DNA of 64,000 nt from Anseranas semipalmata (lineage: Eukaryota > Chordata > Aves > Anseriformes > Anseranatidae). Shown in pieces: positions 50,301 through 57,777 of the stretch. Position numbers and translations under genes: made by a program. A model generated the notes under the pieces. That model saw only the letters and a program-made list of their open reading frames with translations, was not told where the DNA came from and searched no databases. The stretch is from assembly GCA_013399115.1 (NCBI GenBank), contig VXAA01001428.1, positions 204,823-268,822 on the forward strand. Reading direction: 5' to 3'. Numbering within the stretch: the stretch's first letter is position 1; every line of letters begins with the position of its first letter.

Positions 50301-53300
50301 TAATGAACACATCTATCACTGACACCAGACAAGAGATTATTTTTCCCTGCAGTTAACCTGACCTTCAAACACAAATGTTACCAATTCCACTAAATCTCTG
50401 TAAAATTTATACAACTGACAGTGATTTTCTATCTTTCCTAAAACTTTGTCCATGGTGTTTGATGCACTATCATATTTAGATATCAGAGAGAGATTAAAAA
50501 GTCTGTCGTGTATCAGAAATACTTCAGTGTAGAGTTTAACCCAAAGGTTAAGGACTTGCTTTTCAGCAAGTTGAATTTACATATCCCTGTCCTGTTCTGC
50601 ACAGGGCACTGTACCTGTTCCTGATTTATTTACATATACTTATTTACAAATGCATGTCCTCAGAAGCTCCAAGCACTTGCACTCCCAAGTGGCAATGAAA
50701 TTCAGGACGTGCTCCTCACCTTGTGAGATAAGTTATGATAGTACCACAGTAATCATCAATGTGTTTTACCTCGCATTGTCAATGGCTTTGAAAGTATTAG
50801 TCAGATCTCCTCCCTTCTGATATGTTCTGTTCATTGCTTTAACAACCTCATCCTTTGTTTGATATGTATTCAAGTTGAACACTACACGGGGATTATTGGC
50901 ATACTGAATTAAACCCACCTATAAAATGAAGAAATTACATTAGATAATCATGCATTACAATCATTTACATGGAATCACAATGCTTAATTATTTGTCAGGC
51001 TGGAATAAAAGATCTGCAGATGCATATCATTTTTCTTTCAACACATGAAACCAATTAATATTAACACATTTGGAAAGCTAAAAAAAAATCTAAATACTTT
51101 TGCATCTTCATTTATTATGGACTACAATATGTTAATACAAGGAATCTAAAATAGTAGGCATTAAATGTTTGCTTGGTTACTTCTGGAAGAGCTTATGGGC
51201 AGCAATAATACAATGAGCTGTGGGAAAAACAAGAAAATAGCAAAAATTCTACAAGCTGACAGCACCTCATTCTGATATAAGGAAGTCCTAAAGGTTAGTT
51301 ACTTGACAGCACTGCAAACCCTATTAATACAGGTGAATGCTACAGAAATATGATAAAATGTACATGTAGCATGAAAGAAAAAAAAAGAGGGGAAGATGCT
51401 AAAGGTGAGGTTCAGAAAGGACTCATGACACCAAGCAGGAAGTCTAGCTTTTAAGCACCTCACTTCCAAAGTCGCCCAATGAGGAAGGCAGCCTTTGGGA
51501 GAGAGATTTCCAGTGCCTCAGTCTTTGCTCCCAGAACTGTTTTATGGAAAATGGACAACTGCAGAGACAGAAAATGTTTAAAAACAGGAAACAAAAATTT
51601 CCTTACCATCATCAAAATTACGAGGAAAAAAGAACTCAAAGATCAGACAGTAACCAAGCAGGAAAAACTCCTATTTTAAAGATACAGCAGCTGGAAAGTA
51701 AAAGCCATATGAAAACCCCACAAAAGAAACTGTTCTACTTTTACCATATTCCCACAGACTGCACTTTAATGATTCTTACATCTAATATATGAAAGATCTG
51801 ACTCTTTAGAGTCAGATATTAGATATAACATAGCCTTCTAGTTTAGTTGTTTCACATTTTGAATCAAATTACCAGTCACTTTTGGAATAGAGTAGCCGTG
51901 AGATTGAAAAAAACGCCCAATACTGAAAGATAAAGGACAACTGCATAATCTATGGCCTGGGGGAGCTACTGTAATTATGTTAAACCAAACTTGGTTTCAT
52001 TAAGATTGTCAGAATTTGCGAGTAAAATCCATTGTGTTGGCCCCCCCCACCCTAAGTTGTCTTTAACTTACCTGGGTTTTGTTAAGGCCTATATCTAAGC
52101 CTTGTACAAATTTTTTCAGAAATGCCCGCACAGCATCCCAGGGATAAATGCTGTTTGACTCATCACAAACCACCACAACATCTATGACAGAAGAACACTC
52201 TAAAAAAAAAAAAAAAGTGGACATTAAATGCACTTTCAGTCTCAATATACTTACAAGTCTTTGGCTAAATCCAGAGGAGCATATTTAGATCTCACACTGG
52301 CAACACTTCAGATCAGGTAGGTTTTGCCATAATGAAGACTCAATAAAATCATATGCAGATTTTGAGCCTTTATCAATTTCCACTGCTCTGGTGCAATGCC
52401 TCTGAATTCAGAGGAGCGAGTCCAGATTCTTATCAGCATTAGATCAGAATCCATCAATCCTTATGTGTGAGTCACAGGACTTTGCTTTTTACATGTACAC
52501 ATTTAAAAAAAATCCCAAATTAAATTGTCCCCAACACAGTGTATCCTGACTTTGTTTGATCTGTTTTTGTTTGTTTGTTTTTTTAAATTTTTATTGTTAT
52601 TGAATCTGTTTTGCACATGTTGCCTTACTTTGAACAGCAGGAGAAAAGCTTCTTAGGATCTGGAAACTTGGACTGATTTCAGAACAGACTCCTGTAGCAT
52701 AGTATTGGCTTCCACACTGCTGTGCCCACAAGGGACCACAAGTCTTTAAAAATAACAACAAAAAGAAACTATAAAAATAACAAATATTTGTCTCACTGTA
52801 TCCATATACAAAAACACAATAAGCTGGATGACAGGAATATAGGATAAGATGAGCCTTCCTGGGTTACCAGGCCAAGTCCCTTGCTATCACCATGACAGTA
52901 TCAGGTAACCACTTTCATAGACTTTTTCATAAAAATGATTTTCTATTTGTTGTCATCCTAATGCCTCCTAATGCAAGCTTCTTCCTCCAGACTATGCACA
53001 GTTATAAATTCTGGTAGCATGACTTAGTCTGCTTTAATCCATCTGCTCTAAAAAGTATTGATTTAAAACTAGGTTTGGTAGTTGCACATTGCTTATATGC
53101 ATGCGGAGAAGTACTTCCACTATACCAGGAGGTGGCATCATACCCACGAGCATCTATGTAGCTCCAAATATGCAGAGAGAAGTTTTTATTGCAGTATATT
53201 CTAGTACCACGAACGGTGTGATAGGATTGAAAAGCCTTGTGCACACACACACAGATTTATTGATTTGAGAAGACTTGTTTTCAATGGAAATGCACTTTGC

Positions 53301-56300
53301 CAAAATATTTGCAAGTTAAACTGTTTCATCATCTCCAGTGAGGATGCACAATACGCACAATCCTACTTAGCTGCAGGCCGCAGCTAAAAAGATACGTTTG
53401 GCCCCTGCCTGCCAGGAAAATGATCTTGCTTCTTTGCTGAAAATGATCTCTATATAAAGAAAAGGTTTTGGGCTGGTTGCATAACAGTGAGAACTCTGAT
53501 ATTAGGAGGAATTTTACAAAAGTACCTGGATAAAAAGACAAATACTGAGACAGTATTTTGTCATCAGGATAAATGGGAGGATTTTCTTTTTAAAAGAAAA
53601 TCATGTTAGGAACTCAAGGAGGAAACATACAAAGTCTGTCCAACAGTTCTGAAAGAAATGATAGCTTCAATACAAATACTTTCTGATTGACCTACCAAGT
53701 TAATCAAAGTCATAAGAGTCTAGAATATAGAAAATGCACCATCTCTATTTAGGAAAAGAAGAGAGAGCGATAGCATCATTACCCTTTTGTCAAGAATATT
53801 GGAAAAAAAAAAAAGTAATTAAAGGCAGAAGTAAATGGAAAATGAGCTAAATGACACATAGGTTTACCAGTGGCAGCTGGCATCAAACTATCCTAATATA
53901 TTTAACAAGATGGCAATTTTTCCTAGACAAAAGAAAGGAATTATATCTAGGAGAAAATGGGATATGGTCTAGTGATCTAGCATGGTTATGGTCAGAAATA
54001 CATGGTTACAGTCAGAAATTTAAGATGCATCACTAATACAGGGAAAAGCTTAAGAACTGATATTAATAAGATAAGATCATATTAAGAACTGATGAACTTG
54101 AAAAGTGGAATATTAGAAAGGGGCATAGACTTGCCCTTAAGGACTACTCCTAAGAAATATGGACATAAACCAGGAGCTCATTGGATAGAACAGACCAAGG
54201 AGTGGGTGGATCAGGCACTGGCTGATTACAGGGTGGCCATAAACATGCAGCCAGCATGCAAGGCATATATGGCCTGAAGATATGCAACAAGAAGCACTTG
54301 TATTTGAGACAGGGAAGTAGTAAATACACTGCACTGTGTCCAGGAAAGATTCATATGCAATACAGTATACATCTGGTCAGTCATATTCGAGACAAGTATA
54401 TTTTAAAAAGCTCATTTTAGGCAAAAAAAAATGATTATCCAGCAAAGTGAAGAACATAAAAGAATGTTGTGTCAAATACACACCAGGCTGCGTCACACTC
54501 CAGCCAAGCAGCTCAAGATACCTTCCGGGAAAGAGCACACACTGGCACAATAGGCTGGAGTCTGAGAGAGAAGCAGCCACAGCCTGAAGGAGCACAGTGA
54601 GCTGGGATGGGGAAGCCCTGAGTGTGATACAGAGACCCCACCACAGAGCCCAGCTGCCAGAGATGGTGTCTCGGAGGTCCTGGCTGGGAGAGACTTGCAA
54701 TTACGAGCAAACACAGTCTCTGCTTACTGTCCAGTTCTAGCCACATCTAAGTTACAGGGCTTTTGAAATTCATGGAGGCTGAGTCACAGATAAGCACCCG
54801 TCTCCAATACCCATTTCTCCTTCTGTCAAAAAGAACTCCCTTCACCAAAGAAGTGGCAAATTTTTCACATCTTAGCATTTAACTTTTGTTGTTGTTGGTG
54901 GTTTTTGTTACTTATTTCATGCAGTTTAGGCAGTCAGTCAATACCATATGGATCAGGAAATTCTTTTTAACTGAAAGAAGTTCAAGTATTATTAGAAAAT
55001 GCAAATTTTTCTGCGGAAGATGTTTTAAACTGCTTCAGTCACTGATACTGATTAAAGTGGTTATGTGTGGGACAGTATTAATAGTAATTAAAGGTATTAT
55101 TCAAGAGACAGAATAACATTTTTTTAACAAATATCTTCTCAAGCCAGCAATCAAGAAGAGAACTGTTGCTGTATTTTGAATTTATGATTAACCTTATTCT
55201 AAAGGAACTGCTGGAAAGCTTGGGATTAGATCTATTTTTAGGTACTTCAGTGAATTTGGCTATGTGGTAATAAAGATAAACAGTTGAATAATTTCATGAT
55301 TACTATGAAGATGTAACGGAAAAACACCAAGCTTAAAGTAAGTTTCAAAGCTCATTTTTCTGTATTTTATTGTTTCACTTGATTACTGCACATACCTGGA
55401 ATGTGTACATCATAAACTGGCATACATCTACACTCCAAGAGTTTCCAAGCTTATGGTTAAGAGTGTAAAATAGCATATTAAATAGCCCCTAATTTCCTTC
55501 CAGTTATTAAATCTCAGTTTTACAGGCTCCAAAGAGTTTGCAGAATATACACATAGAAAATGCATCCTCCTCCAGCTCAGTAACCAAATAAATCATATTG
55601 CTAAAGCAAAAGGCAGATCCATGGGACTGGAAATACTGGCATCTCAGGAGAACTGTCACTGTGCAAGTGCTTAAGGTGGAGGAGAGATCTCATACTGTCT
55701 TCTGAAAACATAACCAGAGCTACGGAAAATTGCCTTACAGATGTCCATGGTGGAAATATTCCTGCCTATGTTGTCTGACCTAAATTACAGAATTGTTAAT
55801 TATATGCTTGGTGGCCTTCTCCCATAGGGTGTTTGCATAAATGCAGGAGACAATTTATAATTTTCTTGATTTTGGATCCTAGAAAGTGATAGTGGGATGG
55901 AATATTTTAAAATATGCAATATATATATATATATTAATCTATGCTGAATAATAAAATACATTTAGCTTGGACTTAATTAAAAAGTGTGGAGAATTCCAGT
56001 TTCTTCATTGTCCTCATTAATTTCTGTGTTTATTGAATATGTCGTCAATACGTACCAAAAATCCTCCTGTTTTTGAGTTCTGGATCAAGGTCAAACCAAG
56101 GTTCATATCTTCCTTTATCTCAGTCACATTTGGAATATTTATTAAAGCTGAAATAAAAAGAAGAAAAATAATGGCAAAATAATAAATGAGATATAGAAGC
56201 AATTTAGTAAGTTAGAATTCCTTTTCTAAAGCTTGATTTCTCAGAATCTAAGATGCCTCTTCCAAACACCTGCACAATATTTTAAGACATAAGAAATGAA

Positions 56301-57777
56301 AGCTAATCTTCATCAAAAATTTGCAAACCATTAGTTATAGACATAAATTAAGCAGGGCCATTTAGATTACCTGCCCTCAAGAGAACTGAAGGCAAAAGAA
56401 AGGAAGAAACTGTCATCCATCCAATTAAGTATGTTTGGCTGGCTTAGTAGCTGCAGCTGAGTAGCTCCTGTTACTCCTCAGGACACCAGGCTTCTTTAGA
56501 CAAAAATACAAAAGAAACAGTGGAGGACAAAAATGCTCTGCTCCACAAATATAGTACACATCTAAATGTCTTCTGGAGATGAGGAGCCTCAGGGGCAACC
56601 TTATTGCGCTCTACAGGTACCTTAAAGGAGGCTGTAGCGAGGTGGGGATTGGTCTCTTCTCCCACATGCCAGGTGATAGGACGAGGGGGAATGGGCTAAA
56701 GTTGTGCCAGGGGAGGTTTAGGTTGGATATTAGGAAAAACTTCTTTACTGGAAGGGTTGTTAGGCATTGGAACAGGCTGCCCAGGTAAGTGGTTGAGTCA
56801 CCATCCCTGGAGGTATTCAAAAAAACATGTGCAGATGTAGAGCTTAGTGACATGGTTTAGTGGAGGACTTGGTAGTGTTAGGTCATAGGTTGGACTGGAT
56901 GACCTTAGAGGTCTTTTCCAACCTAAATGATTCTATGATTCTGTACTCTGCTGTACTGTATTTTCACTGTATCCAAAAGGGAATCCCATTTTATATTTAG
57001 TCTGTAAACATACAAAAGCAGAAAAGGCTTCATCTATGTATTGACTAAGTACAATTCAAAATGAGAATGTAACAAGAATCCTCAAGTATTAAGTAAACAT
57101 CTTATAAATATTACTACTACTAACATTATTAAAAGGGCTGCTACAATTGACTAAGAATATAAGAGAGTTTATAAAGGCAGAACGATAATAGTTCCAGAAA
57201 AGATATAGTAAACAACAACAACAACAACAACAACAATAATAATAATAGTACAGTTGTACAATAAGCTGATGCCAGAAACCAAATCCACCTTGTGGATGTG
57301 TGAAATAAATGGTGGAAAGGCAAAAAAACCCTCATGTCAATATCACAGGGGCAGCTGTAAAAATATGTATAAGTGCTCACCCACAGTTAATTTTAGAACT
57401 CAAAAACAGCTAAGTGAAAAGGACAACAGTGAAAGAAGATCTTTTTATTCTTCAAGGAGCCTAAAACCAAGGAATGCTGATCTTGTCAAAGAAAATGAAA
57501 TTCCTCTGAATTCATCTGAAGCAACATTCACACATACCTTGCTGGCACCTATTTGTGCTATTGGTCTTGCCAGTTTCCAATTGTTATTTTATTAGATAGA
57601 TTGGCCTAGTACAAAAATGAGGAAAATCTGAACAATTTTGGGGGAGACATTATTCATCACAACTTACCTTCTAAATTCAATTTTTTACATGTGGTTCTGG
57701 GTGTACCAACAGGACATGCATAGATATCTCCAGTTCTGTTAGCTGGATAGCCACTCCAGGGTGAACCAACCAACAAC
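20270..57777 (-). CDS. ITGA2: ITGA2, integrin alpha-2 (spliced; exons 3-30 of 30, 5' part outside the window)
   Basis: Twenty-eight exons join to 3,367 nt, giving 1,121 residues plus a split Trp codon at the 5' edge. All phases agree and there is no stop or frameshift. The product is the alpha subunit of the alpha2-beta1 collagen/laminin receptor, a type I plasma-membrane protein on platelets, epithelia and fibroblasts. In order: beta-propeller blades; an I domain inserted between blades 2 and 3 (exons 5/6-9) with MIDAS DESNS, GGDLT and TDGESH and a C helix (GYLIR) typical of collagen-binding integrins; three Ca-binding loops (exons 13-15); thigh and calf domains; a transmembrane helix (exon 29); and the GFFKR tail (exon 30). 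GFFKR followed by QYEKM distinguishes it from ITGA1. Human ITGA2 is 1,181 aa, so about 60 N-terminal residues (exons 1-2) are missing beyond 64000. The gene converges with MOCS2, as in human. Confidence 0.97.
21099..21215 (-). CDS. ITGA2: ITGA2 exon 29, transmembrane segment
   Basis: Encodes the [13 protein letters not shown] juxtamembrane stretch, then a hydrophobic helix [20 protein letters not shown] ending in LWK. Phase 0 on both sides. The GxxxG-type small-residue spacing of integrin alpha transmembrane helices is visible (G-SILA-G). Confidence 0.97.
23134..23155. repeat. Poly(A) tract
   Basis: Twenty-two consecutive A followed by an A/G-rich tail, in ITGA2 intron 28. No retroposed body was recognised in front of it. 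Confidence 0.85.
24151..24240 (-). CDS. ITGA2: ITGA2 exon 28, end of calf-2
   Basis: Thirty codons ([15 protein letters not shown] ... IIGENTLT) matching the membrane-proximal calf-2 region. Donor GTAAGT, acceptor TTTCAG, phase 0 on both sides. Confidence 0.95.
26508..26621 (-). CDS. ITGA2: ITGA2 exon 27, calf-2
   Basis: Thirty-eight codons. The cysteines of NCKNAKC and IAC precede [18 protein letters not shown], the highly conserved strand found before the integrin alpha membrane region. It contains N-glycosylation sequons NVS and NGT. Confidence 0.96.
26932..27036 (-). CDS. ITGA2: ITGA2 exon 26, calf-2
   Basis: Thirty-five codons ([16 protein letters not shown] ... [12 protein letters not shown]). 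Donor GTGAGT, acceptor TCCTAG. Matches the INPLxIG and FKxENFR segments of ITGA2. Confidence 0.94.
27559..27669 (-). CDS. ITGA2: ITGA2 exon 25, calf-2
   Basis: Thirty-seven codons ([20 protein letters not shown] ... [13 protein letters not shown]). Donor GTGAAG, acceptor TTTGCAG. VTTGS and NPLMY are shared with mammalian ITGA2. Confidence 0.95.
28493..28595 (-). CDS. ITGA2: ITGA2 exon 24, calf-2
   Basis: Encodes [12 protein letters not shown] ... [13 protein letters not shown] after completing a split Arg codon. NINFYE and FEDxGP are diagnostic of ITGA2. Donor GTTAGT, acceptor AACTAG. Confidence 0.95.
28596..31849 (-). other. ITGA2 intron 23
   Basis: About 3.25 kb. It contains a (TC)n run (31007-31022) and an interrupted (TA)n tract (31327-31369). 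No transposon or nested gene was recognised. Confidence 0.75.
31327..31369. repeat. Interrupted (TA)n microsatellite
   Basis: Two TA tracts separated by TTTATTACACG, in ITGA2 intron 23. Confidence 0.85.
31850..31933 (-). CDS. ITGA2: ITGA2 exon 23, calf-1/calf-2 junction
   Basis: Encodes [20 protein letters not shown] and then DAEIHFT, with split codons on both sides (Ser shared with exon 22, Arg shared with exon 24). Only 98 nt of intron separate it from exon 22. Confidence 0.95.
32032..32108 (-). CDS. ITGA2: ITGA2 exon 22, calf-1
   Basis: Encodes [16 protein letters not shown] ... LSFHAL. The ISFDFNLxNLQN segment is strongly conserved in ITGA2. Donor GTAAAG, acceptor TCCATAG. Confidence 0.95.
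32109..33125 (-). other. ITGA2 intron 21
   Basis: Roughly 1 kb. A locally GC-richer block (about 32690-32925) carries an 86-codon + strand frame with no family resemblance. No gene called. Confidence 0.7.
33126..33218 (-). CDS. ITGA2: ITGA2 exon 21, calf-1
   Basis: Thirty-one codons ([11 protein letters not shown] ... [13 protein letters not shown]). Phase 0 on both sides. DGTEV, the paired cysteines and the YP turn match human ITGA2. Confidence 0.94.
33465..33706 (+). mobile_element. CR1 non-LTR retrotransposon, 3' fragment
   Basis: Shows the hallmark CR1 tail: GGTGAGGCACTGGAACAGG, then CATCCCTGGAAGCATT, GATCTTTAAGGTCC, and a terminal tandem ATTCTATG repeat at about 33683-33706. It is 5'-truncated and keeps only the ORF2 end and 3' UTR. 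An internal 18-bp tandem duplication is present (33473-33508). Antisense to ITGA2. Confidence 0.93.
33473..33508. repeat. 18-bp tandem duplication inside CR1
   Basis: Units 33473-33490 and 33491-33508 (AATTTTTTCACT core) differ at two positions. They lie in the CR1 segment just before the conserved GAGGCACTGGAACAGG block. Confidence 0.85.
35024..35165 (-). CDS. ITGA2: ITGA2 exon 20, calf-1
   Basis: Forty-seven codons ([15 protein letters not shown] ... [11 protein letters not shown]). The true acceptor is CAACAG just above 35165; a second CAG 10 nt further in would break the frame. KNKRLTF and AYNT match ITGA2. Confidence 0.95.
35624..35706 (-). CDS. ITGA2: ITGA2 exon 19, thigh/calf-1 boundary
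   Basis: Encodes [20 protein letters not shown] plus VQQKGDH. The DCGEDxLC motif is the conserved disulfide and genu region between the thigh and calf-1 of integrin alpha chains. Ends 2 nt into a Gly codon. Confidence 0.96.
36054..36164 (-). CDS. ITGA2: ITGA2 exon 18, thigh
   Basis: Thirty-seven codons ([15 protein letters not shown] ... [15 protein letters not shown]). LRVDIxLxNPGxSP is conserved in ITGA2. Donor GTAAGT, acceptor TTTACAG. Confidence 0.95.
37321..37472 (-). CDS. ITGA2: ITGA2 exon 17, thigh
   Basis: Fifty codons ([20 protein letters not shown], then [11 protein letters not shown] ... IFSVQ). YNxTLDAD and SRVTSRGLF are strongly conserved. The first two bases complete an Ala codon from exon 16. 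Confidence 0.96.
38599..38738 (-). CDS. ITGA2: ITGA2 exon 16, start of thigh
   Basis: Encodes [20 protein letters not shown] through [10 protein letters not shown]. The first base completes the Trp codon begun in exon 15, reproducing the LWSQSIA junction of human ITGA2. Acceptor TTTTTCAG, donor GTAAGA. Confidence 0.96.
38739..40236 (-). other. ITGA2 intron 15
   Basis: Begins with the unusual donor GTTGGT. It contains a C-rich (G-rich on the gene strand) block at 39850-40013. No transposon was recognised. Confidence 0.8.
39850..40013 (-). other. G-rich intronic block on the coding strand
   Basis: On the - strand this stretch has repeated GGG to GGGGG runs within short distances, able in principle to form G-quadruplexes. 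The surrounding introns are AT-rich, so the block stands out. It lies about 220-390 nt downstream of the exon 15 donor. Confidence 0.6.
40237..40373 (-). CDS. ITGA2: ITGA2 exon 15, propeller blade 7
   Basis: Encodes [20 protein letters not shown], the Ca-binding loop DLDDDDITD and [12 protein letters not shown]. The exon ends in TG of a Trp codon and must use the donor GTTGGT. The better-looking GTAAAC 4 nt downstream would shift the frame and reach a stop in exon 16. Confidence 0.94.
41169..41372 (-). CDS. ITGA2: ITGA2 exon 14, propeller blade 6
   Basis: Sixty-eight codons ([15 protein letters not shown] ... TIRTKYSQ). [20 protein letters not shown] carries an FG-GAP repeat with the Ca-binding loop DIDLDGFND, followed by [17 protein letters not shown]. 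Phase 0 on both sides. Confidence 0.98.
42785..42942 (+). mobile_element. CR1 non-LTR retrotransposon, short 3' fragment
   Basis: CR1 3' UTR signature: TTCATCCCTGGAAGTGTT, AAGGCCAGGCTGGATGGGG, TGGTCTTTAAGGTCCC, and a decayed ATTCTATGATTGTACGATTC terminus. Strongly 5'-truncated. Antisense to ITGA2. Confidence 0.92.
43623..43766 (-). CDS. ITGA2: ITGA2 exon 13, propeller blade 5
   Basis: Forty-eight codons ([20 protein letters not shown], then [10 protein letters not shown] ... RVYMFSITK). FG-GAP repeat with Ca loop DVNKDSVTD. Donor GTAAGA, acceptor ATTTCAG. Confidence 0.97.
43767..44497 (-). other. ITGA2: ITGA2 intron 12, GC-AG type
   Basis: The 5' splice site on the - strand reads CAG|GCAAGT (44498 down to 44492). 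This is a GC rather than a GT donor, with an otherwise perfect consensus as expected for functional GC-AG introns. The acceptor is TTTCAG before exon 13. Confidence 0.9.
44498..44643 (-). CDS. ITGA2: ITGA2 exon 12, propeller blade 4
   Basis: Encodes [37 protein letters not shown] and [16 protein letters not shown] repeat with VAGAPRxNYTG. The upstream intron is GT-AG; the downstream intron uses a GC donor. Confidence 0.96.
44644..46618 (-). other. ITGA2 intron 11
   Basis: About 2 kb, no recognisable gene or transposon. A small direct repeat (GCAGTACAAA twice) lies near 45411-45430. Confidence 0.7.
46619..46757 (-). CDS. ITGA2: ITGA2 exon 11, propeller blade 3
   Basis: Encodes [20 protein letters not shown] ... 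[10 protein letters not shown] plus the first base of a Gly codon. LGAVGAxxWSG is the first FG-GAP segment after the I domain. Confidence 0.96.
46758..48721 (-). other. ITGA2 intron 10
   Basis: Holds a CR1 fragment (about 47405-47929) with an open ORF2 C terminus, plus AT-rich sequence. Confidence 0.8.
47405..47929 (+). mobile_element. CR1 retrotransposon, 3' part with open ORF2 C terminus
   Basis: About 525 bp, 5'-truncated. The frame 47466-47861 is open for 131 codons and encodes the typical CR1 ORF2 end: [38 protein letters not shown], then [27 protein letters not shown] and [18 protein letters not shown]. The 3' UTR follows with GGTCTCTTCCAACCTAAAGG and a decayed ATTCTGTGATTATG end. There is no RT catalytic core, so it is not autonomous. 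Antisense to ITGA2. Confidence 0.95.
48722..48795 (-). CDS. ITGA2: ITGA2 exon 10, after the I domain
   Basis: Encodes [20 protein letters not shown] and [16 protein letters not shown] is conserved in ITGA2. The exon ends with an A7 run (CAA AAA AAG) before donor GTATGT. Confidence 0.95.
49477..49642 (-). CDS. ITGA2: ITGA2 exon 9, I domain C-terminal part
   Basis: Encodes [20 protein letters not shown] ... [19 protein letters not shown] and shares a Gly codon with exon 10. GYLIR is the C helix peculiar to collagen-binding alpha I domains; mammals have GYLNR. The Glu of FSIEG is the intrinsic ligand that couples the alpha I domain to the beta subunit. Confidence 0.97.
50085..50235 (-). CDS. 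ITGA2: ITGA2 exon 8, I domain
   Basis: Encodes [36 protein letters not shown] and [17 protein letters not shown] supplies the MIDAS Asp and the His that contacts collagen in the human I domain. Donor GTAAGT. Confidence 0.97.
50770..50918 (-). CDS. ITGA2: ITGA2 exon 7, I domain
   Basis: Encodes [20 protein letters not shown] ... [22 protein letters not shown] contains the MIDAS Thr. Ends 2 nt into an Arg codon completed by exon 8. Confidence 0.97.
52072..52199 (-). CDS. ITGA2: ITGA2 exon 6, I domain start with MIDAS DxSxS
   Basis: Encodes [20 protein letters not shown], then [22 protein letters not shown] is the DxSxS metal-ion-dependent adhesion site. Flanked by T-rich acceptor TTTTAG and donor GTAAGT. 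Confidence 0.98.
52629..52743 (-). CDS. ITGA2: ITGA2 exon 5, propeller blade 2 and linker to I domain
   Basis: Thirty-eight codons ([20 protein letters not shown] ... FSPAVQ). The [10 protein letters not shown]...GVC cysteine pattern is typical of the segment before the I domain. Ends with one base of a Lys codon. Confidence 0.96.
52744..56055 (-). other. ITGA2 intron 4
   Basis: About 3.3 kb. It contains a 20-bp tandem duplication (53981-54020) and some A-rich runs. No gene or recognisable transposon. Confidence 0.75.
53981..54020. repeat. 20-bp tandem duplication
   Basis: Units 53981-54000 and 54001-54020 both begin CATGGTTA and share GTCAGAAAT; three mismatches. Intronic. Confidence 0.8.
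56056..56147 (-). CDS. ITGA2: ITGA2 exon 4, propeller
   Basis: Encodes [20 protein letters not shown] and [18 protein letters not shown] and TGGFL match ITGA2. The first two bases complete an Ala codon from exon 3. Donor GTACGT, acceptor TTTCAG. Confidence 0.95.
56577..56945 (+). mobile_element. CR1 retrotransposon, 3' part (same subfamily as 47405-47929)
   Basis: Nearly identical to the 47.4 kb copy from GAGCCTCAGGGG through CAGGCTGCCCAGG, but more 5'-truncated. Its ORF2 frame gains a TAA where the other copy has GAC (after Leu-Pro-Arg). It ends with GATGACCTTAGAGGTC, CCAACCTAAATG and ATTCTATGATTCTGTA. Antisense to ITGA2. Confidence 0.94.
57211..57246. repeat. (AAC)n(AAT)n microsatellite
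   Basis: About eight AAC units followed by four AAT units, in ITGA2 intron 3. Confidence 0.9.
57668..57777 (-). CDS. ITGA2: ITGA2 exon 3, propeller blade 1 (first exon in window)
   Basis: Completes a Trp codon from the unseen exon 2, then encodes [30 protein letters not shown] and [15 protein letters not shown] is the first FG-GAP strand. Acceptor TTTTAG, donor GTAAGT. Contains an NRT sequon. Confidence 0.97.

Larger units (their letters stand above)
48796..52628 (-). other. ITGA2 introns 5-9 (non-coding parts)
   Basis: Introns 48796-49476, 49643-50084, 50236-50769, 50919-52071 and 52200-52628. All GT-AG. Intron 5 ends in a run of T (gene strand) directly before the exon 6 acceptor. No nested gene or large transposon was recognised. 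Confidence 0.75.
56148..57667 (-). other. ITGA2 intron 3
   Basis: Contains a CR1 fragment (about 56577-56945) and an (AAC)n(AAT)n microsatellite (57211-57246). No gene. Confidence 0.8.

Noticed and set aside
20270..57777. Alternative identity ITGA1 for the integrin gene
   Set aside because: The tail [10 protein letters not shown] and many exon sequences match ITGA2. ITGA1 has a different, shorter tail, and convergence with MOCS2 fits ITGA2.
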